DNA of 64,000 bases from positions 21,551,501 through 21,615,500 of the forward strand of contig NW_018343971.1 in assembly GCF_002099425.1 (NCBI RefSeq), written 5' to 3'. The notes under the pieces were generated by a model. The model was given only the letters and a program-made list of their open reading frames with translations. It searched no databases and was not told where the DNA came from. Position numbers and translations under genes: made by a program. Numbering within the stretch: the first letter of the stretch is position 1; the number at the start of each line of letters is the position of its first letter. Of the stretch, positions 59,601-61,839 are shown piece by piece. This DNA comes from Phascolarctos cinereus (taxonomy: Eukaryota > Chordata > Mammalia > Diprotodontia > Phascolarctidae).

Positions 59601-61839
59601 AAATCTAGTAGATCTCTTTGAGTACAGAGGCCACAGAGCCTTATTTTTTTCCCCCATGAATCCCCTATAGTACCTACACATGGTAGGAGTTCATGAAATA
59701 CTAATCTATTTTCTTGATGACAAATCCAGATTTTCATATGCTAGGCTCACTTAAAGGGGGGTTAACTTGTATTCTCACTGGATAAATAGGTTTCTATAAA
59801 GTGGTTTGCTATGTATTTTATACACAGTGCACATAGAGGGTTGAGGAAATATTAGAGAGATACTTATTCATTCCTTCCTTCCTTCCTTCCTTCATTCACT
59901 TATTTATTATTTTTTTTTATTTGAGCCAAACTCTTCATTTACTTACTAGATCAGGCCCATTATATTTGAGTGGCAGCAGGCATTTTCGGGAAGCACTGAC
60001 CTCTCTTCTCTTTCTGCTTTATTCTTAGAGACTGGCTTACTGCATAACTCCAGAAAATGAGCACCACCTTGTGGCACAAAGGAACATCAGGCAGTTTAAG
60101 GTTTGTGCCTGTCCCTGAGCTTCTTCCTCCCCAAGAAGCTAGTGGCAGGAACAGGTTTTGGGGCTGGGAGTCAAGTCATCATGTTTATGTGGCAGATAGT
60201 GAACCACCCAGGAAAAATATGGAGTAAAATTCAACAGTTTGTGGAGTTTCACAAGTTTCCTAGAATTATAATCTATTTTGCAGCAGGATTTTGAGAAAAG
60301 TATGAAGTTACAGCACCTGGGATTTGGTGACCAAAATTATGTTCCCCACAGTCTATAGAATGTCAAAGCTGTAGGGGAGCTTTAGAAATCACCTAGACCA
60401 AATCTCCCAGTTTATGGGTAAGGATAATAAGACCCCAAAAGGCAAAATGACTCGCCCAAAGTCACACAGCTGGAATTTAGTACATTGCAGAGTACCTTCA
60501 GCCAGAACTCTAATCCAGGATTTCTACCTCAATGTTCTTTCTGCTATGCAGTGTTCCCTACTTCCTCAGTGGTCCTTGGTTTTTTCTCCTTTCTCTTATT
60601 CTCCCATTCTTCCATGCAGTTTGAAAGATGGGTTGTTGGGAATCATGTGGGGAGCTGAAATAATATGCAAAGTGTGGAAATAGCAAAAAGGCAAATGTGA
60701 GGAATTAGTGAAGGGAGAATAAAGAAGGATAATGAATACAAAGGAGTATAAACTGGGCATAATGAGTGGAGAAAGGATAAAACTTGGTTGGGGTGGCATA
60801 TATGGGAAAGATGGCTTCTTATGAAAAGTAGAACAAGACTTAATTCTGCTTTTCTTAATGTTGTTTCTTTTCTCCCATCTTGGTCACAGTATGGAGTAGA
60901 GCAGGGGATTGTTCAAAACACTGGATGGTTTGAGCAACAGAGAGAAGGTAGTGAGATTCTAAGGTTTCTAAAGAGGTCAATTCTTAGAGAAGCCACATCA
61001 TGCATTGAATAGAGCACTGGAGTCAGGAAGGCCTGAGTTTCAACCCTGTCTCTAACATTTACCATCTGTGTGACCTTGGGAAAATCTTAACTTCTCTTAG
61101 TCTCAATTTCCTCATCTGTAAAATAAGAGTGTAAGATGTGATGACCTCTAAGATTCCCTTTCTACCTCTAAATTTAAAATCCCTTCTCTTTCTAACCATT
61201 TGGCACATACAGCTTTGAAAATCCCCACCCTGACTCTGCTCCAGGGCAGTGTTCTGTTTCAGAGTTACTACGAACAGAATTGTGGGAGGACATCATAGCC
61301 CTCCATCTCATTGATCATTATCCTTAAAGAATATGGGCATGTTCCAGACATATCTGACTTTTGTGGTAGCCCATTGATGTCAGATTTTGTTTATTCAAGG
61401 ATCTAGTGATTTCATCAGTGGAGTAGTCCATCCATTGATGAAGATCACTACTCCTCCCTGCCTAGCAGTTACTTTGCAAGTAACTCTGAGTAGGAAAAAG
61501 AACAAAAAAAATCATTCCCTCAAGGCCCACTTTTTAGTAATGAGTGTCTCTACACTGAGCTAGGCTGATACTCATATAACAGACATAAAGTCACTGTGTA
61601 GGCCCAAATTCAGACACTGGTAGACACTCAAGTGTACTGAAGGAAACTGTAATTCCCACTGTCTCAAAGATGCCATGAAATTGACTCTTTGGGGGATTCT
61701 GTTACCTTTAGCTTCTTTCTTAGTTTTCCTGATTGCACAATAGCCAGTACCTAAAGAATTAAAGTCCTTCAAATTCATGTAGGCCTCAATTCTTCAAGAA
61801 TCTTTTCTTTTTCAGCTCCAGCACTGGCTAGCGATCTGA
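14034..61839 (+). CDS. SLC6A2: SLC6A2, noradrenaline transporter (NET), exons 3-15, 5' partial
   Basis: NET is a plasma-membrane Na+/Cl- coupled symporter of the SLC6 family that clears noradrenaline (and dopamine) from the synapse. The coding segments join as 14034-14165, 17892-18129, 30083-30221, 43849-43983, 46302-46405, 48987-49111, 51327-51439, 53113-53241, 54866-54965, 55875-55975, 58366-58533, 60029-60100 and 61816-61839. Splice phases agree at every junction, and the product is 525 codons plus the split Gly92, collinear with human residues 93-617 and open throughout. NET rather than DAT or SERT is shown by [16 protein letters not shown], three sequons in the second extracellular loop, [19 protein letters not shown] and the C terminus LQHWLAI. 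Residues 1-92 (start codon, TM1, Asp75) lie upstream of the window. Eleven introns are GT-AG and the one after exon 13 is GC-AG. Human residues quoted in these entries are from memory. Confidence 0.98.
14757..15012 (+). repeat. long MAR/WSINE-type SINE
   Basis: Head gtacaatggatagagtgatg, ctggagtcaggtagacctga, then the long tail module gagaaagaaatggcaaacca and ataactgaaaatgactgaat with an AAC-rich end. Confidence 0.9.
15200..15355 (-). repeat. MIR/CORE-SINE
   Basis: ttaaactgagacctatagaa, agtcacacagtgagtaagca, agagtcaaacccatgccttc. Confidence 0.7.
15400..16305 (-). repeat. L2 remnant interrupted by a SINE and a hAT fragment
   Basis: L2 (reverse) at 15400-15685 (ttttgagcagaggaatgaaa) and again at 16110-16305 (gaggctattgaaattttatt, ttgacaggtcttgacaatta). 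Between them are a plus-strand MAR-type SINE at 15690-15898 (gcaacatggtgtagtggaga ... ggtagagggagttgcc) and the left end of a second hAT family at 15899-16035 (cagtgatgtcaaactcagaa). Confidence 0.65.
16330..16570 (-). repeat. full-length MIR, reverse
   Basis: tatttattaagtgcttacta then gttattattatccccacttt, gtgacttgcccagggtcaca and gctggatttgaactcaggtc. Confidence 0.85.
16700..16895 (+). repeat. MIR/CORE-SINE
   Basis: gagtgggaagagtactagat, gtttgaatccaaactctacc, cactggtaaaataagggagc. Confidence 0.75.
17012..17222 (-). repeat. long MAR/WSINE-type SINE
   Basis: Tail module complement first (ttgttgtctagtcattaatt, cttggcaaaaatactggagt), then ccagatttgaactcaagtct and actgagccatctagttg. Confidence 0.85.
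17229..17432. repeat. alternating purine-pyrimidine tract (TG/TA/CA)
   Basis: About 200 bases of almost unbroken TG, TA and CA dinucleotide steps beginning at the head end of the SINE. The left half is TG-rich and the right half CA-rich, giving imperfect self-complementarity. It lies 460 bases upstream of exon 4. Confidence 0.9.
17519..17865 (-). repeat. L2 remnant reaching the exon 4 acceptor
   Basis: aagtatttattaaaagctta and gtgtacaagacactgtgaag are the reversed L2 end; cagtcagagaagattctgca near 17810 matches the more internal L2. It stops within about 30 bases of exon 4. Confidence 0.6.
17892..18129 (+). CDS. SLC6A2: SLC6A2 exon 4 (TM3 and glycosylated EL2)
   Basis: Encodes residues 137-214 with split codons at both ends. 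TM3 carries Tyr151 and Tyr152 ([11 protein letters not shown]); Tyr152 contacts substrate in NET. The second extracellular loop keeps the disulfide pair Cys176 and Cys185 and three N-glycosylation sequons: NCT at 184, NGS at 192 and NGT at 198, where human has NHT at the last site. Differences from human in this loop (Asn175, Pro179, Ser188, His207) are at surface positions. The acceptor is ctctttccag and the donor a strong GTAAGT. L2-derived sequence runs up to about 27 bases before the acceptor tract. Confidence 0.97.
18440..19130 (+). repeat. MIR-like SINE, then MIR split by a long MAR SINE
   Basis: 18440-18617 MIR-like SINE. A MIR at about 18620-18814 continues at 19059-19130. Between them a long MAR/WSINE SINE at 18815-19058 (gatgcagtggatagactgcc ... 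ggacatgactgaacaatgaa) is flanked by perfect 9-bp repeats attttgcaa at 18806-18814 and 19059-19067. Confidence 0.85.
19467..19765. repeat. two MIR-like SINEs
   Basis: 19467-19655 plus strand (gtgatgggatagagctcagt ... tctaagtctgtgattt). 19695-19765 minus-strand fragment (tgagatttgaacctaagtct). Confidence 0.7.
19766..20277. other. intron, nothing recognised
   Basis: No exon or clear repeat; a short stretch near 19900 (gctagactacgagctcccac) loosely recalls an L2 tail. Confidence 0.35.
20278..20470 (+). repeat. MIR/CORE-SINE
   Basis: aatagcactagatttgaaat, gacaagtcacttaacccctc, ctctaattctgtgatcctgc. Confidence 0.75.
21010..21163 (+). repeat. young short WSINE1/MAR-type SINE with perfect 14-bp target-site duplication
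   Basis: Head gacagctaggtggtgcagaa, body tcaaatctggcctcagacac, tail caattgcctcactaaaaaac plus CAAAA units. Flanked by identical gacatggaggggag at 20996-21009 and 21164-21177. Confidence 0.92.
21288..21740 (+). repeat. MIR-like SINE split by a long MAR SINE
   Basis: The older SINE at 21288-21420 resumes near 21675 (atgaaggaattggactagat ... tctgatcttctg). A long MAR/WSINE SINE at 21424-21672 (gcagctaggaggtgcaatgg ... gaaagaactaaataataaca) lies between, with aaggaa at both junctions. Confidence 0.8.
22140..22450 (+). repeat. degraded L2 remnants
   Basis: ttaagattcaacttaaatgc (plus strand), a short reversed end at 22260-22350 (gaagcatatgctaagtaagt) and tgtcttcaaattaccttatt. Boundaries are uncertain. 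Confidence 0.45.
22450..22690. repeat. MIR fragment and SINE
   Basis: 22450-22560 minus strand (aaacccaggactaggatcca). 22570-22690 plus strand (agccaagtcacttaacatgg). Confidence 0.6.
22707..22765 (+). repeat. unclassified direct repeat, unit A
   Basis: Begins gttctacctggtgtccttag and ends with gcattaggaagttatg. A second copy is at 23982 with about four mismatches over 53 aligned bases. Not assignable to the repeat families recognised elsewhere in the window. Confidence 0.75.
22830..23025 (+). repeat. MIR/CORE-SINE
   Basis: ggcaatagaacgtgtgctgg, gagcctcattttcttcatct, cctataatcctatgatcc. Confidence 0.75.
23030..23570. other. intron, nothing recognised
   Basis: No exon, RNA gene or clear repeat seen. 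Confidence 0.4.
23575..23710 (+). repeat. MIR-like SINE, shortened
   Basis: gagccttggatttggaatct, ctctgctacttactacctaa; the core segment is missing before gaggtccttcctggattcag. Confidence 0.6.
23920..24370 (+). repeat. L2 remnant with an inserted unclassified unit
   Basis: L2 (plus strand) landmarks: catgatctagccaaactaga before the gap, then tccttcaagactcagttgag and cctcaaattaccgtgaattg. Bases 23982-24087 are foreign to L2 and begin with the direct-repeat unit shared with 22707. A TCTC-rich stretch lies at 24256-24303. Confidence 0.6.
24536..25265. repeat. SINE cluster
   Basis: 24536-24618 minus-strand fragment. 24635-24785 degraded MIR (minus). 24787-25030 full SINE, plus (gtggcatagtggatagagta, ctgtgtgaccctgagcaagt, ggttgctgtgaggatcaaat). 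25070-25265 minus-strand SINE (agacatgaggaaactgaatc, aagtgacttgcccagagtaa). Confidence 0.75.
25281..26104. other. intron, nothing recognised
   Basis: No exon or clear repeat. The two overlapping opposite-strand open frames at 25550-25840 have no recognised motif. Confidence 0.4.
26105..26158. repeat. (AC)n microsatellite
   Basis: Pure AC dinucleotide tract of about 27 units. Confidence 0.95.
26159..26990. other. intron, nothing recognised
   Basis: No recognised exon or repeat family; the small A-run at 26275-26287 may be an eroded SINE tail. Confidence 0.35.
26997..27460 (-). repeat. MIR-like SINE and MIR, both reversed
   Basis: 26997-27150 (atagacctagagtgggaggg, cagatgaggaaactggggcc). 27240-27460 (ccccattttgcagatgagga, cacttcagtgtaggtcttct). 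Confidence 0.8.
27461..28194. other. intron, nothing recognised
   Basis: A short cagcaacagcag-type stretch at 27765-27785; otherwise no clear repeat or exon. Confidence 0.4.
28195..28417 (+). repeat. MIR/CORE-SINE
   Basis: gagacctgagtttaaatact, agtttcttcatttataacat, ctaaatctaatgatct-type tail. It overlaps the left flank of the hAT element. Confidence 0.65.
28418..29465. mobile_element. non-autonomous hAT element (second family) carrying an L1 insertion
   Basis: Left end CAGAGGTGTTAAACATC, right end GTTTGACACCACTT, with 8-bp flanks atctaaac (28410-28417) and atctagag (29466-29473), 6 of 8 matching. hAT sequence occupies 28418-28542 and about 29386-29465; an L1 3' end lies between. The same family is seen in part at 15899. 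Confidence 0.7.
28543..29385 (+). mobile_element. L1 LINE, 5'-truncated (ORF2 end and 3' UTR)
   Basis: Encodes the C-terminal end of L1 ORF2: [23 protein letters not shown] and [11 protein letters not shown], which match the mammalian L1 pattern PLLGIYPK. The 3' UTR motifs ctatatcaaattgcttgcct and ttttacatgtaattgggaaa follow, ending in a poly-A run at 29376-29385. About 0.84 kb, inactive. Confidence 0.85.
29700..29860 (-). repeat. MIR/CORE-SINE
   Basis: agctggaaaggttatctagt, gaagatttgaacccaggtct. Confidence 0.75.
30083..30221 (+). CDS. SLC6A2: SLC6A2 exon 5 (EL2 end, TM4)
   Basis: Completes Glu215 and encodes residues 216-261: the end of the large extracellular loop (RGVLHLHE), TM4, and the start of the intracellular loop ending VKTSGK. 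Thr258-Ser259, the pair reported as a kinase-regulated trafficking site in NET, is conserved. Small conservative differences from human occur at 225, 232, 238, 247 and 249. The donor is GTAATC, moderately weak. The exon ends in phase 0 and is flanked by the two largest introns (12.0 and 13.6 kb). Confidence 0.97.
30627..30829 (+). mobile_element. non-autonomous hAT element (MITE), copy 2
   Basis: 203 bp, same family as 5065: arms around ggccacatgtggccctctag and its inverse gccacatgtggccttggagc. Flanks ctctagtg (30619-30626) and ctctaggg (30830-30837) match at 7 of 8 positions. Confidence 0.88.
31026..31087. repeat. (AAT)n microsatellite
   Basis: TAA units with two AAC variants. A degraded reversed MIR follows at 31100-31225 (gcaggacttgggctcaaatc). 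Confidence 0.9.
31437..32399. other. intron, (GTT)n tract, otherwise nothing recognised
   Basis: 31438-31475 is GTT/GTTT-rich. The remainder up to the L1 shows no exon or clear repeat. Confidence 0.4.
32887..36562 (-). pseudogene. L1 ORF2 remnant (endonuclease - reverse transcriptase)
   Basis: Readable islands in three frames. 36134-36562 carries the endonuclease start: [17 protein letters not shown] and [17 protein letters not shown], with the catalytic Glu in QETH. 35861-36109 has [11 protein letters not shown] and the VGDLNF motif (catalytic Asp). 33266-33772 encodes the C-terminal region ([34 protein letters not shown]). 32887-33069 has the terminal [14 protein letters not shown]. The reverse transcriptase core between about 34000 and 35800 is too eroded to show an open FADD motif. 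Confidence 0.85.
36900..37430 (-). pseudogene. L1 ORF1 remnant (C-terminal RNA-binding part)
   Basis: Minus-strand translation gives [19 protein letters not shown], then [10 protein letters not shown] and [18 protein letters not shown], the conserved L1 ORF1p C-terminal region. Frame breaks follow. The N-terminal half lies beyond the SINE insertions, up to the Met at 38430. Confidence 0.75.
37428..37676. repeat. (TTTTC)n/(TTTC)n homopyrimidine tract, about 250 bp
   Basis: Plus strand almost entirely T and C: TTTTC units at the left, then TTTC units (37574-37676). It abuts the tail end of the minus-strand SINE at 37677, so it is the expanded A-rich tail of that SINE. Strong mirror symmetry. 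Confidence 0.92.
37677..37806 (-). repeat. short WSINE1/MAR-type SINE with expanded tail
   Basis: ggttaagtgacttgcccagg, tcctcctgaatccagggcca, actgcgccacctagctgccc. Same subfamily as 2595, 21010, 37892 and 50386. It interrupts L1 ORF1. Confidence 0.92.
37892..38035 (-). repeat. short WSINE1/MAR-type SINE with 12-bp target-site duplication
   Basis: T-run, then ggggttaagtgacttgccca to cacctagctgcccc. Flanked by tcttgatgtctt at 37880-37891 and 38036-38047. Inserted into L1 sequence, so younger than the L1. Confidence 0.92.
38946..39435. other. intron, nothing recognised
   Basis: No recognised exon or repeat. The open frame at 39060-39365 has no motif I can name. Confidence 0.4.
39440..40115 (+). 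repeat. L2 remnant interrupted by a marsupial SINE
   Basis: L2 (plus strand) at 39440-39718 (cataatctggttgaaattca, ggaatgctttcccacctctc) resumes at 39936-40115 (ttgtgtttccagagtcttgc, ctaaataaatgcttacagaa). Between them, 39725-39935, is a different SINE family ending catgatgtcattgatcctct and an AAC-rich tail, as in a common marsupial SINE. Confidence 0.7.
40250..40500 (-). repeat. full-length MIR, reversed
   Basis: ctagcatttatatggtgctt, aggtttgcaaagcattttat, ttttacagatgaggaaactg, ctataatatggcacctagtt. Confidence 0.85.
40760..41115. repeat. two MIR-like SINEs, head to head
   Basis: 40760-40940 minus strand (ttgtagatgaataaattatg, gacttgcccaagggcagtca). 40945-41115 plus strand (ggcctaggtttgaatcttgg ... 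tctaaggtccctttcagctc). Confidence 0.75.
41116..41950. other. intron, nothing recognised
   Basis: No exon or clear repeat. Open frames here lack recognisable motifs. Confidence 0.4.
41956..42066. repeat. (CATA)n/(TA)(CA) simple repeat
   Basis: Imperfect ATAC tetranucleotide tract including TGTGTATACATATATG, alternating purine-pyrimidine. Confidence 0.9.
42290..42720 (-). mobile_element. old L1 3' fragment
   Basis: Reverse L1 landmarks: agccactccccaatagacgg, attccaaattcctttccaga, agctctaccaatagtgaatc. More diverged than the L1 at 32400. Confidence 0.65.
42750..43300 (-). repeat. L2 remnants
   Basis: 42750-42960 is degraded L2. 43215-43290 is a clear reversed L2 end (ttattaagcacctactatgt, ctggcactgtgctaagcact). 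Confidence 0.6.
43301..43848. other. intron, nothing recognised
   Basis: Sequence before exon 6 with no clear repeat or alternative exon. Confidence 0.4.
43849..43983 (+). CDS. SLC6A2: SLC6A2 exon 6 (TM5)
   Basis: 135 bp, exactly 45 codons (residues 262-306), phase 0 at both ends. The peptide begins [14 protein letters not shown] and forms TM5 and the third extracellular loop ([17 protein letters not shown]). Differences from human: Ile279, Ile282, Tyr288 (Ser in human), Thr292 and Arg300 (Tyr in human), mostly in the outer loop. The acceptor is tcccttag and the donor GTCAGT. Confidence 0.97.
44005..44332 (+). repeat. two MIR-like SINE copies
   Basis: 44005-44090 truncated (gggttcaaatcccagccctg). 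44160-44332 nearly complete (gtgaaaagaatgctggattt ... ttggattagatgatctcttc). Confidence 0.75.
44333..44934. other. intron, nothing recognised
   Basis: C-rich stretch at 44370-44590; no recognised exon or repeat. Confidence 0.4.
44935..45545 (+). repeat. three head-to-tail SINE copies, about 205-bp spacing
   Basis: Equivalent motifs recur: gcaagtcatttaac near 45023, ggcaagtcactcaacc near 45233 and gcaagtcacttaatg near 45438. Tails of copies 1 and 2 also resemble each other (tatttttttacagagtactt and catttttttccagagtattt). Confidence 0.7.
45590..46005 (-). repeat. two reversed MIR copies
   Basis: 45590-45725 degraded. 45765-46005 nearly complete (cctcttttacagatgagaaa), including a short direct duplication of ctgtaatgtttacaaag at about 45796 and 45815. 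Confidence 0.7.
46302..46405 (+). CDS. SLC6A2: SLC6A2 exon 7 (TM6, substrate and ion site)
   Basis: Encodes residues 307-340 plus two bases of Arg341. TM6 contains the unwound segment that lines the central site. Ser318 (ion site) and Phe323 (aromatic lid) are conserved, but position 317 reads TAC (Tyr) where human NET, DAT and SERT have Phe (bases 46332-46334). The following [11 protein letters not shown] segment is identical to human. The acceptor is ctacacag and the donor GTGAAA, which lacks G at +5 and is weak. Confidence 0.97.
46665..47560 (-). repeat. MIR, then L2-like sequence
   Basis: 46665-46825 reversed MIR (catttacagatgaggaaaca, gggacttgaaccaggtcttt). About 46830-47560 is purine-rich sequence resembling a more internal reversed L2 segment; this assignment is tentative. 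Confidence 0.5.
47655..48490 (+). repeat. MIR fragment and CR1/L3 LINE 3' end
   Basis: 47690-47760 MIR (reverse). 47760-48490 follows the CR1 order: gagcaggtccagaagaagac, aaccagcatggtgaaaga, tagccttgagaagacttagg, tgagctggactagatggcct, ending gtgattctggg, the CR1-type 3' end. Confidence 0.75.
48491..48986. other. intron, nothing recognised
   Basis: No clear repeat between the CR1 end and exon 8. Confidence 0.4.
48987..49111 (+). CDS. SLC6A2: SLC6A2 exon 8 (TM7)
   Basis: Completes Arg341 and encodes residues 342-382 plus the first base of Gly383. TM7 includes Asn350, a conserved Na+/Cl- site residue, followed by [17 protein letters not shown] as in human. Differences are conservative (Thr348, Val352, Ile356) except Lys377 (Asn in human) in the loop. 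The acceptor is taccccag and the donor GTAGGG. Confidence 0.97.
49295..49850. mobile_element. non-autonomous hAT element (MITE), copy 3, interrupted
   Basis: Ends match copies 1 and 2: gaggggtggggacctacagc at the left and gaggctgcaggtttcccacc at the right. Flanks acttagaa (49287-49294) and gcttagta (49851-49858) match at 6 of 8 positions. The middle (about 49390-49750) holds a MIR-like fragment (gtcagaattaggacttaaac) and an L1 3' UTR fragment (aacctatatcaaattgcttg ... ttttacatgcaattgg). Confidence 0.8.
50040..50369 (-). repeat. MIR and L2 fragments, reversed
   Basis: 50040-50150 MIR-like. 50160-50369 L2 (aacaagcatttatttagcat, atactaggcaaaggagataa), which continues after the SINE at 50622. 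Confidence 0.6.
50386..50605 (+). repeat. short WSINE1/MAR-type SINE with (AAAG)n tail and 16-bp target-site duplication
   Basis: Head gggcagctagatggcacagt, body ttcaaatctggcctcagaca, tail accccattgcctagccaaca, then about 80 bases of AAAG. Flanked by aaatggagcacttgag (50370-50385) and aaatggagcatttgag (50606-50621), 15 of 16 identical. Confidence 0.93.
50622..51090 (-). repeat. L2 remnant, continued
   Basis: gctgtgctttgaaggaagtt follows directly from the L2 before the SINE. 50940-51090 (gggagctcaggggagagagg, gggccaagaaggatgagtat) is further L2-like sequence. Confidence 0.5.
51327..51439 (+). CDS. SLC6A2: SLC6A2 exon 9 (EL4, first half of TM8)
   Basis: Encodes residues 384-420: extracellular loop 4 ([16 protein letters not shown]) and the first half of TM8 ending LGIDSS. 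Asp418 and Ser419-Ser420, which contribute to the Na2 site and substrate pocket, are conserved. Position 417 is Ile, as in DAT, where human NET has Leu. The donor is GTGTGT, with consensus G only at +5, so inefficient splicing is possible. Confidence 0.97.
51634..51860 (-). repeat. MIR-like SINE with a 33-bp tandem array
   Basis: Five successive units starting at 51634, 51665, 51698, 51731 and 51764, each beginning aatgttagag, aatctcaaat, aatgtcagca, aatctcagag or aatgctagag and continuing with a tggaag-like motif. The last unit leads into a standard reversed SINE (ccctcattttacatagaagg). Confidence 0.85.
51995..52268 (-). repeat. full-length MIR, reversed
   Basis: agaactttagagtcatcaat, ttcaatctttacaataatcc, aatagaggacgaaactgaat, taccaggctgcctc. 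Confidence 0.75.
52269..53112. other. intron before exon 10, no repeat recognised
   Basis: No known interspersed repeat. It contains a short stretch at 53018-53065 that resembles the end of exon 9 (see findings). Confidence 0.4.
53113..53241 (+). CDS. SLC6A2: SLC6A2 exon 10 (TM8 end, IL4, TM9)
   Basis: 43 codons (residues 421-463), phase 0 at both ends. The peptide begins [15 protein letters not shown] and ends LLALFCITK. Ala457, the position mutated in a human orthostatic-intolerance family, is Ala here. Only a few conservative differences from human (Ile437, Ala448, Gly452). The acceptor is tctctctag and the donor GTGAGT. Confidence 0.97.
53328..53660. repeat. MIR (plus) and MIR-like SINE (minus)
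   Basis: 53328-53530 MIR plus (gaccttgggcaagtgatttc, cagtttcttcatttgccaaa). 53550-53660 minus (ttttacagatgaggaactga). Confidence 0.8.
53880..54800 (+). mobile_element. L2 LINE remnant, plus strand
   Basis: L2 landmarks in order: actattacaatagacccctt, gacttcctattgccttgaag, gatcttcataatctggttct, tctgctcaggaatgatctcc, then aacataagctccttaaaagc and the tail gttggaacttaggaaatgtt. About 0.9 kb, no intact ORF. It ends near the exon 11 acceptor region. Confidence 0.8.
54866..54965 (+). CDS. SLC6A2: SLC6A2 exon 11 (TM10)
   Basis: Encodes residues 464-496 plus one base of Gly497. TM10 starts [15 protein letters not shown]; Asp473 is the outer-gate partner of Arg81 in TM1. The peptide looks identical to human NET, making this the most conserved exon here. 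The acceptor follows a T-rich tract (54838-54848) and ends ctccag directly before six G bases; the donor is a strong GTAAGT. Confidence 0.97.
55215..55400 (-). repeat. MIR/CORE-SINE
   Basis: agatctagaactggaagaga, gactcggaaacagaagccca. Confidence 0.8.
55875..55975 (+). CDS. SLC6A2: SLC6A2 exon 12 (IL5, start of TM11)
   Basis: Completes Gly497 and encodes residues 498-530: the intracellular stretch [13 protein letters not shown] and the start of TM11 ([15 protein letters not shown]). One difference from human is Lys for Arg before PGLYW. A TG-rich tract (55845-55866) forms part of the region before the acceptor; the donor is GTAAGA. Confidence 0.97.
56100..57145 (+). mobile_element. L2 LINE remnant, plus strand, about 1 kb
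   Basis: From an internal segment (tatctcaaactcagtatatc, gaagtcatgcttgacttctt) through gctagactattgcaacagcc, gtggctccctataaacttca, tgcctttgcactgtctgttc to the tail gatacttgttgactgactga. The 203-codon open frame at 56482-57093 lies wholly inside it and is not a gene. Confidence 0.85.
57280..57900 (-). mobile_element. CR1/L3 LINE remnant, reversed
   Basis: Reverse of the CR1 order seen at 47760: cagagatcatctagttaaaa, ttgatcctggttctgtcttc, cgatacttgaagacgattac, ctctaggctaagcattctac, attctagatgcatcctgatc. Confidence 0.75.
58240..58345 (+). repeat. L2 tail adjoining exon 13
   Basis: cttgagggcagggactgtgt, then gaataagtgcttgatatttg, the terminal L2 pattern, ending 20 bases before exon 13. Confidence 0.7.
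58325..58365 (+). promoter_or_regulatory. branch site and acceptor region of exon 13, L2-derived
   Basis: A consensus-like branch motif ctgac (58336-58340, A at 58339) lies 26 bases before the acceptor AG, followed by the tract tctccttccctccttag. The motif sits in the terminal part of an L2 tail (gcttgatatttgttaagctgac), whose family consensus ends in repeated TTGACTGACTGA. Confidence 0.5.
58366..58533 (+). CDS. SLC6A2: SLC6A2 exon 13 (TM11-TM12), GC donor
   Basis: 56 codons (residues 531-586), phase 0. Encodes the end of TM11 ([12 protein letters not shown]), the outer loop and TM12 ([13 protein letters not shown]). More divergent from human than neighbouring exons: Asn for Thr after FKPL, Leu for Pro and Cys for Trp in the loop, and LKGSLRE in place of TQGSLWE near the end. 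The donor is GAG|GCAAGT, a non-canonical GC site whose other positions match the consensus well. Next-exon sequence and reading frame require this junction. Without splicing the frame stays open for 38 codons. Confidence 0.96.
58650..58960 (-). repeat. two reversed MIR-like SINEs
   Basis: 58655-58800 (tagataaagaaactgagctt) and 58805-58955 (acaaatgaggcccagagagg, gggactcaaacccagatctt). They occupy the intron with the GC donor. Confidence 0.8.
59030..59600. repeat. two L2 tails and a SINE
   Basis: 59030-59170 (aattcctcgagggcagagac). 59330-59430 (gtttaacacagttcttgtca, aataaatacttgttgattga). 59440-59595 reversed SINE (gagaaggaaactgaggccca, ttgaatccaggtcctctgac). Confidence 0.75.
59871..59893. repeat. 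(TTCC)n simple repeat
   Basis: ATTCCTTCC tetranucleotide tract of about five units. Confidence 0.85.
60029..60100 (+). CDS. SLC6A2: SLC6A2 exon 14 (C-terminal tail)
   Basis: 24 codons (residues 587-610) of the cytoplasmic C terminus: [19 protein letters not shown] followed by IRQFK. Human has Gly for Cys, Asp for Asn and Gln for Lys at three of these positions. The acceptor is attcttag and the donor GTTTGT, a weak site. Retention of the following intron would replace the last seven residues with VCACP and a stop. Confidence 0.96.
60350..60560 (-). repeat. MIR/CORE-SINE
   Basis: agaatgtcaaagctgtaggg, gcccaaagtcacacagctgg. Confidence 0.75.
60990..61190 (+). repeat. MIR/CORE-SINE
   Basis: gaatagagcactggagtcag, tctgtgtgaccttgggaaaa, tttcctcatctgtaaaataa. 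Confidence 0.85.
61191..61815. other. last intron, 3' part, nothing recognised
   Basis: No repeat or alternative last exon recognised before LQHWLAI. Confidence 0.4.
61816..61839 (+). CDS. SLC6A2: SLC6A2 last coding exon (LQHWLAI, stop)
   Basis: The exon opens after ctttttcag and encodes LQHWLAI followed by TGA, identical to the human NET C terminus. In human the last residues act as a PDZ-type ligand important for surface expression and trafficking. The exon continues into the 3' UTR without another intron that I can see. Confidence 0.96.
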   Translation, partial: LQHWLAI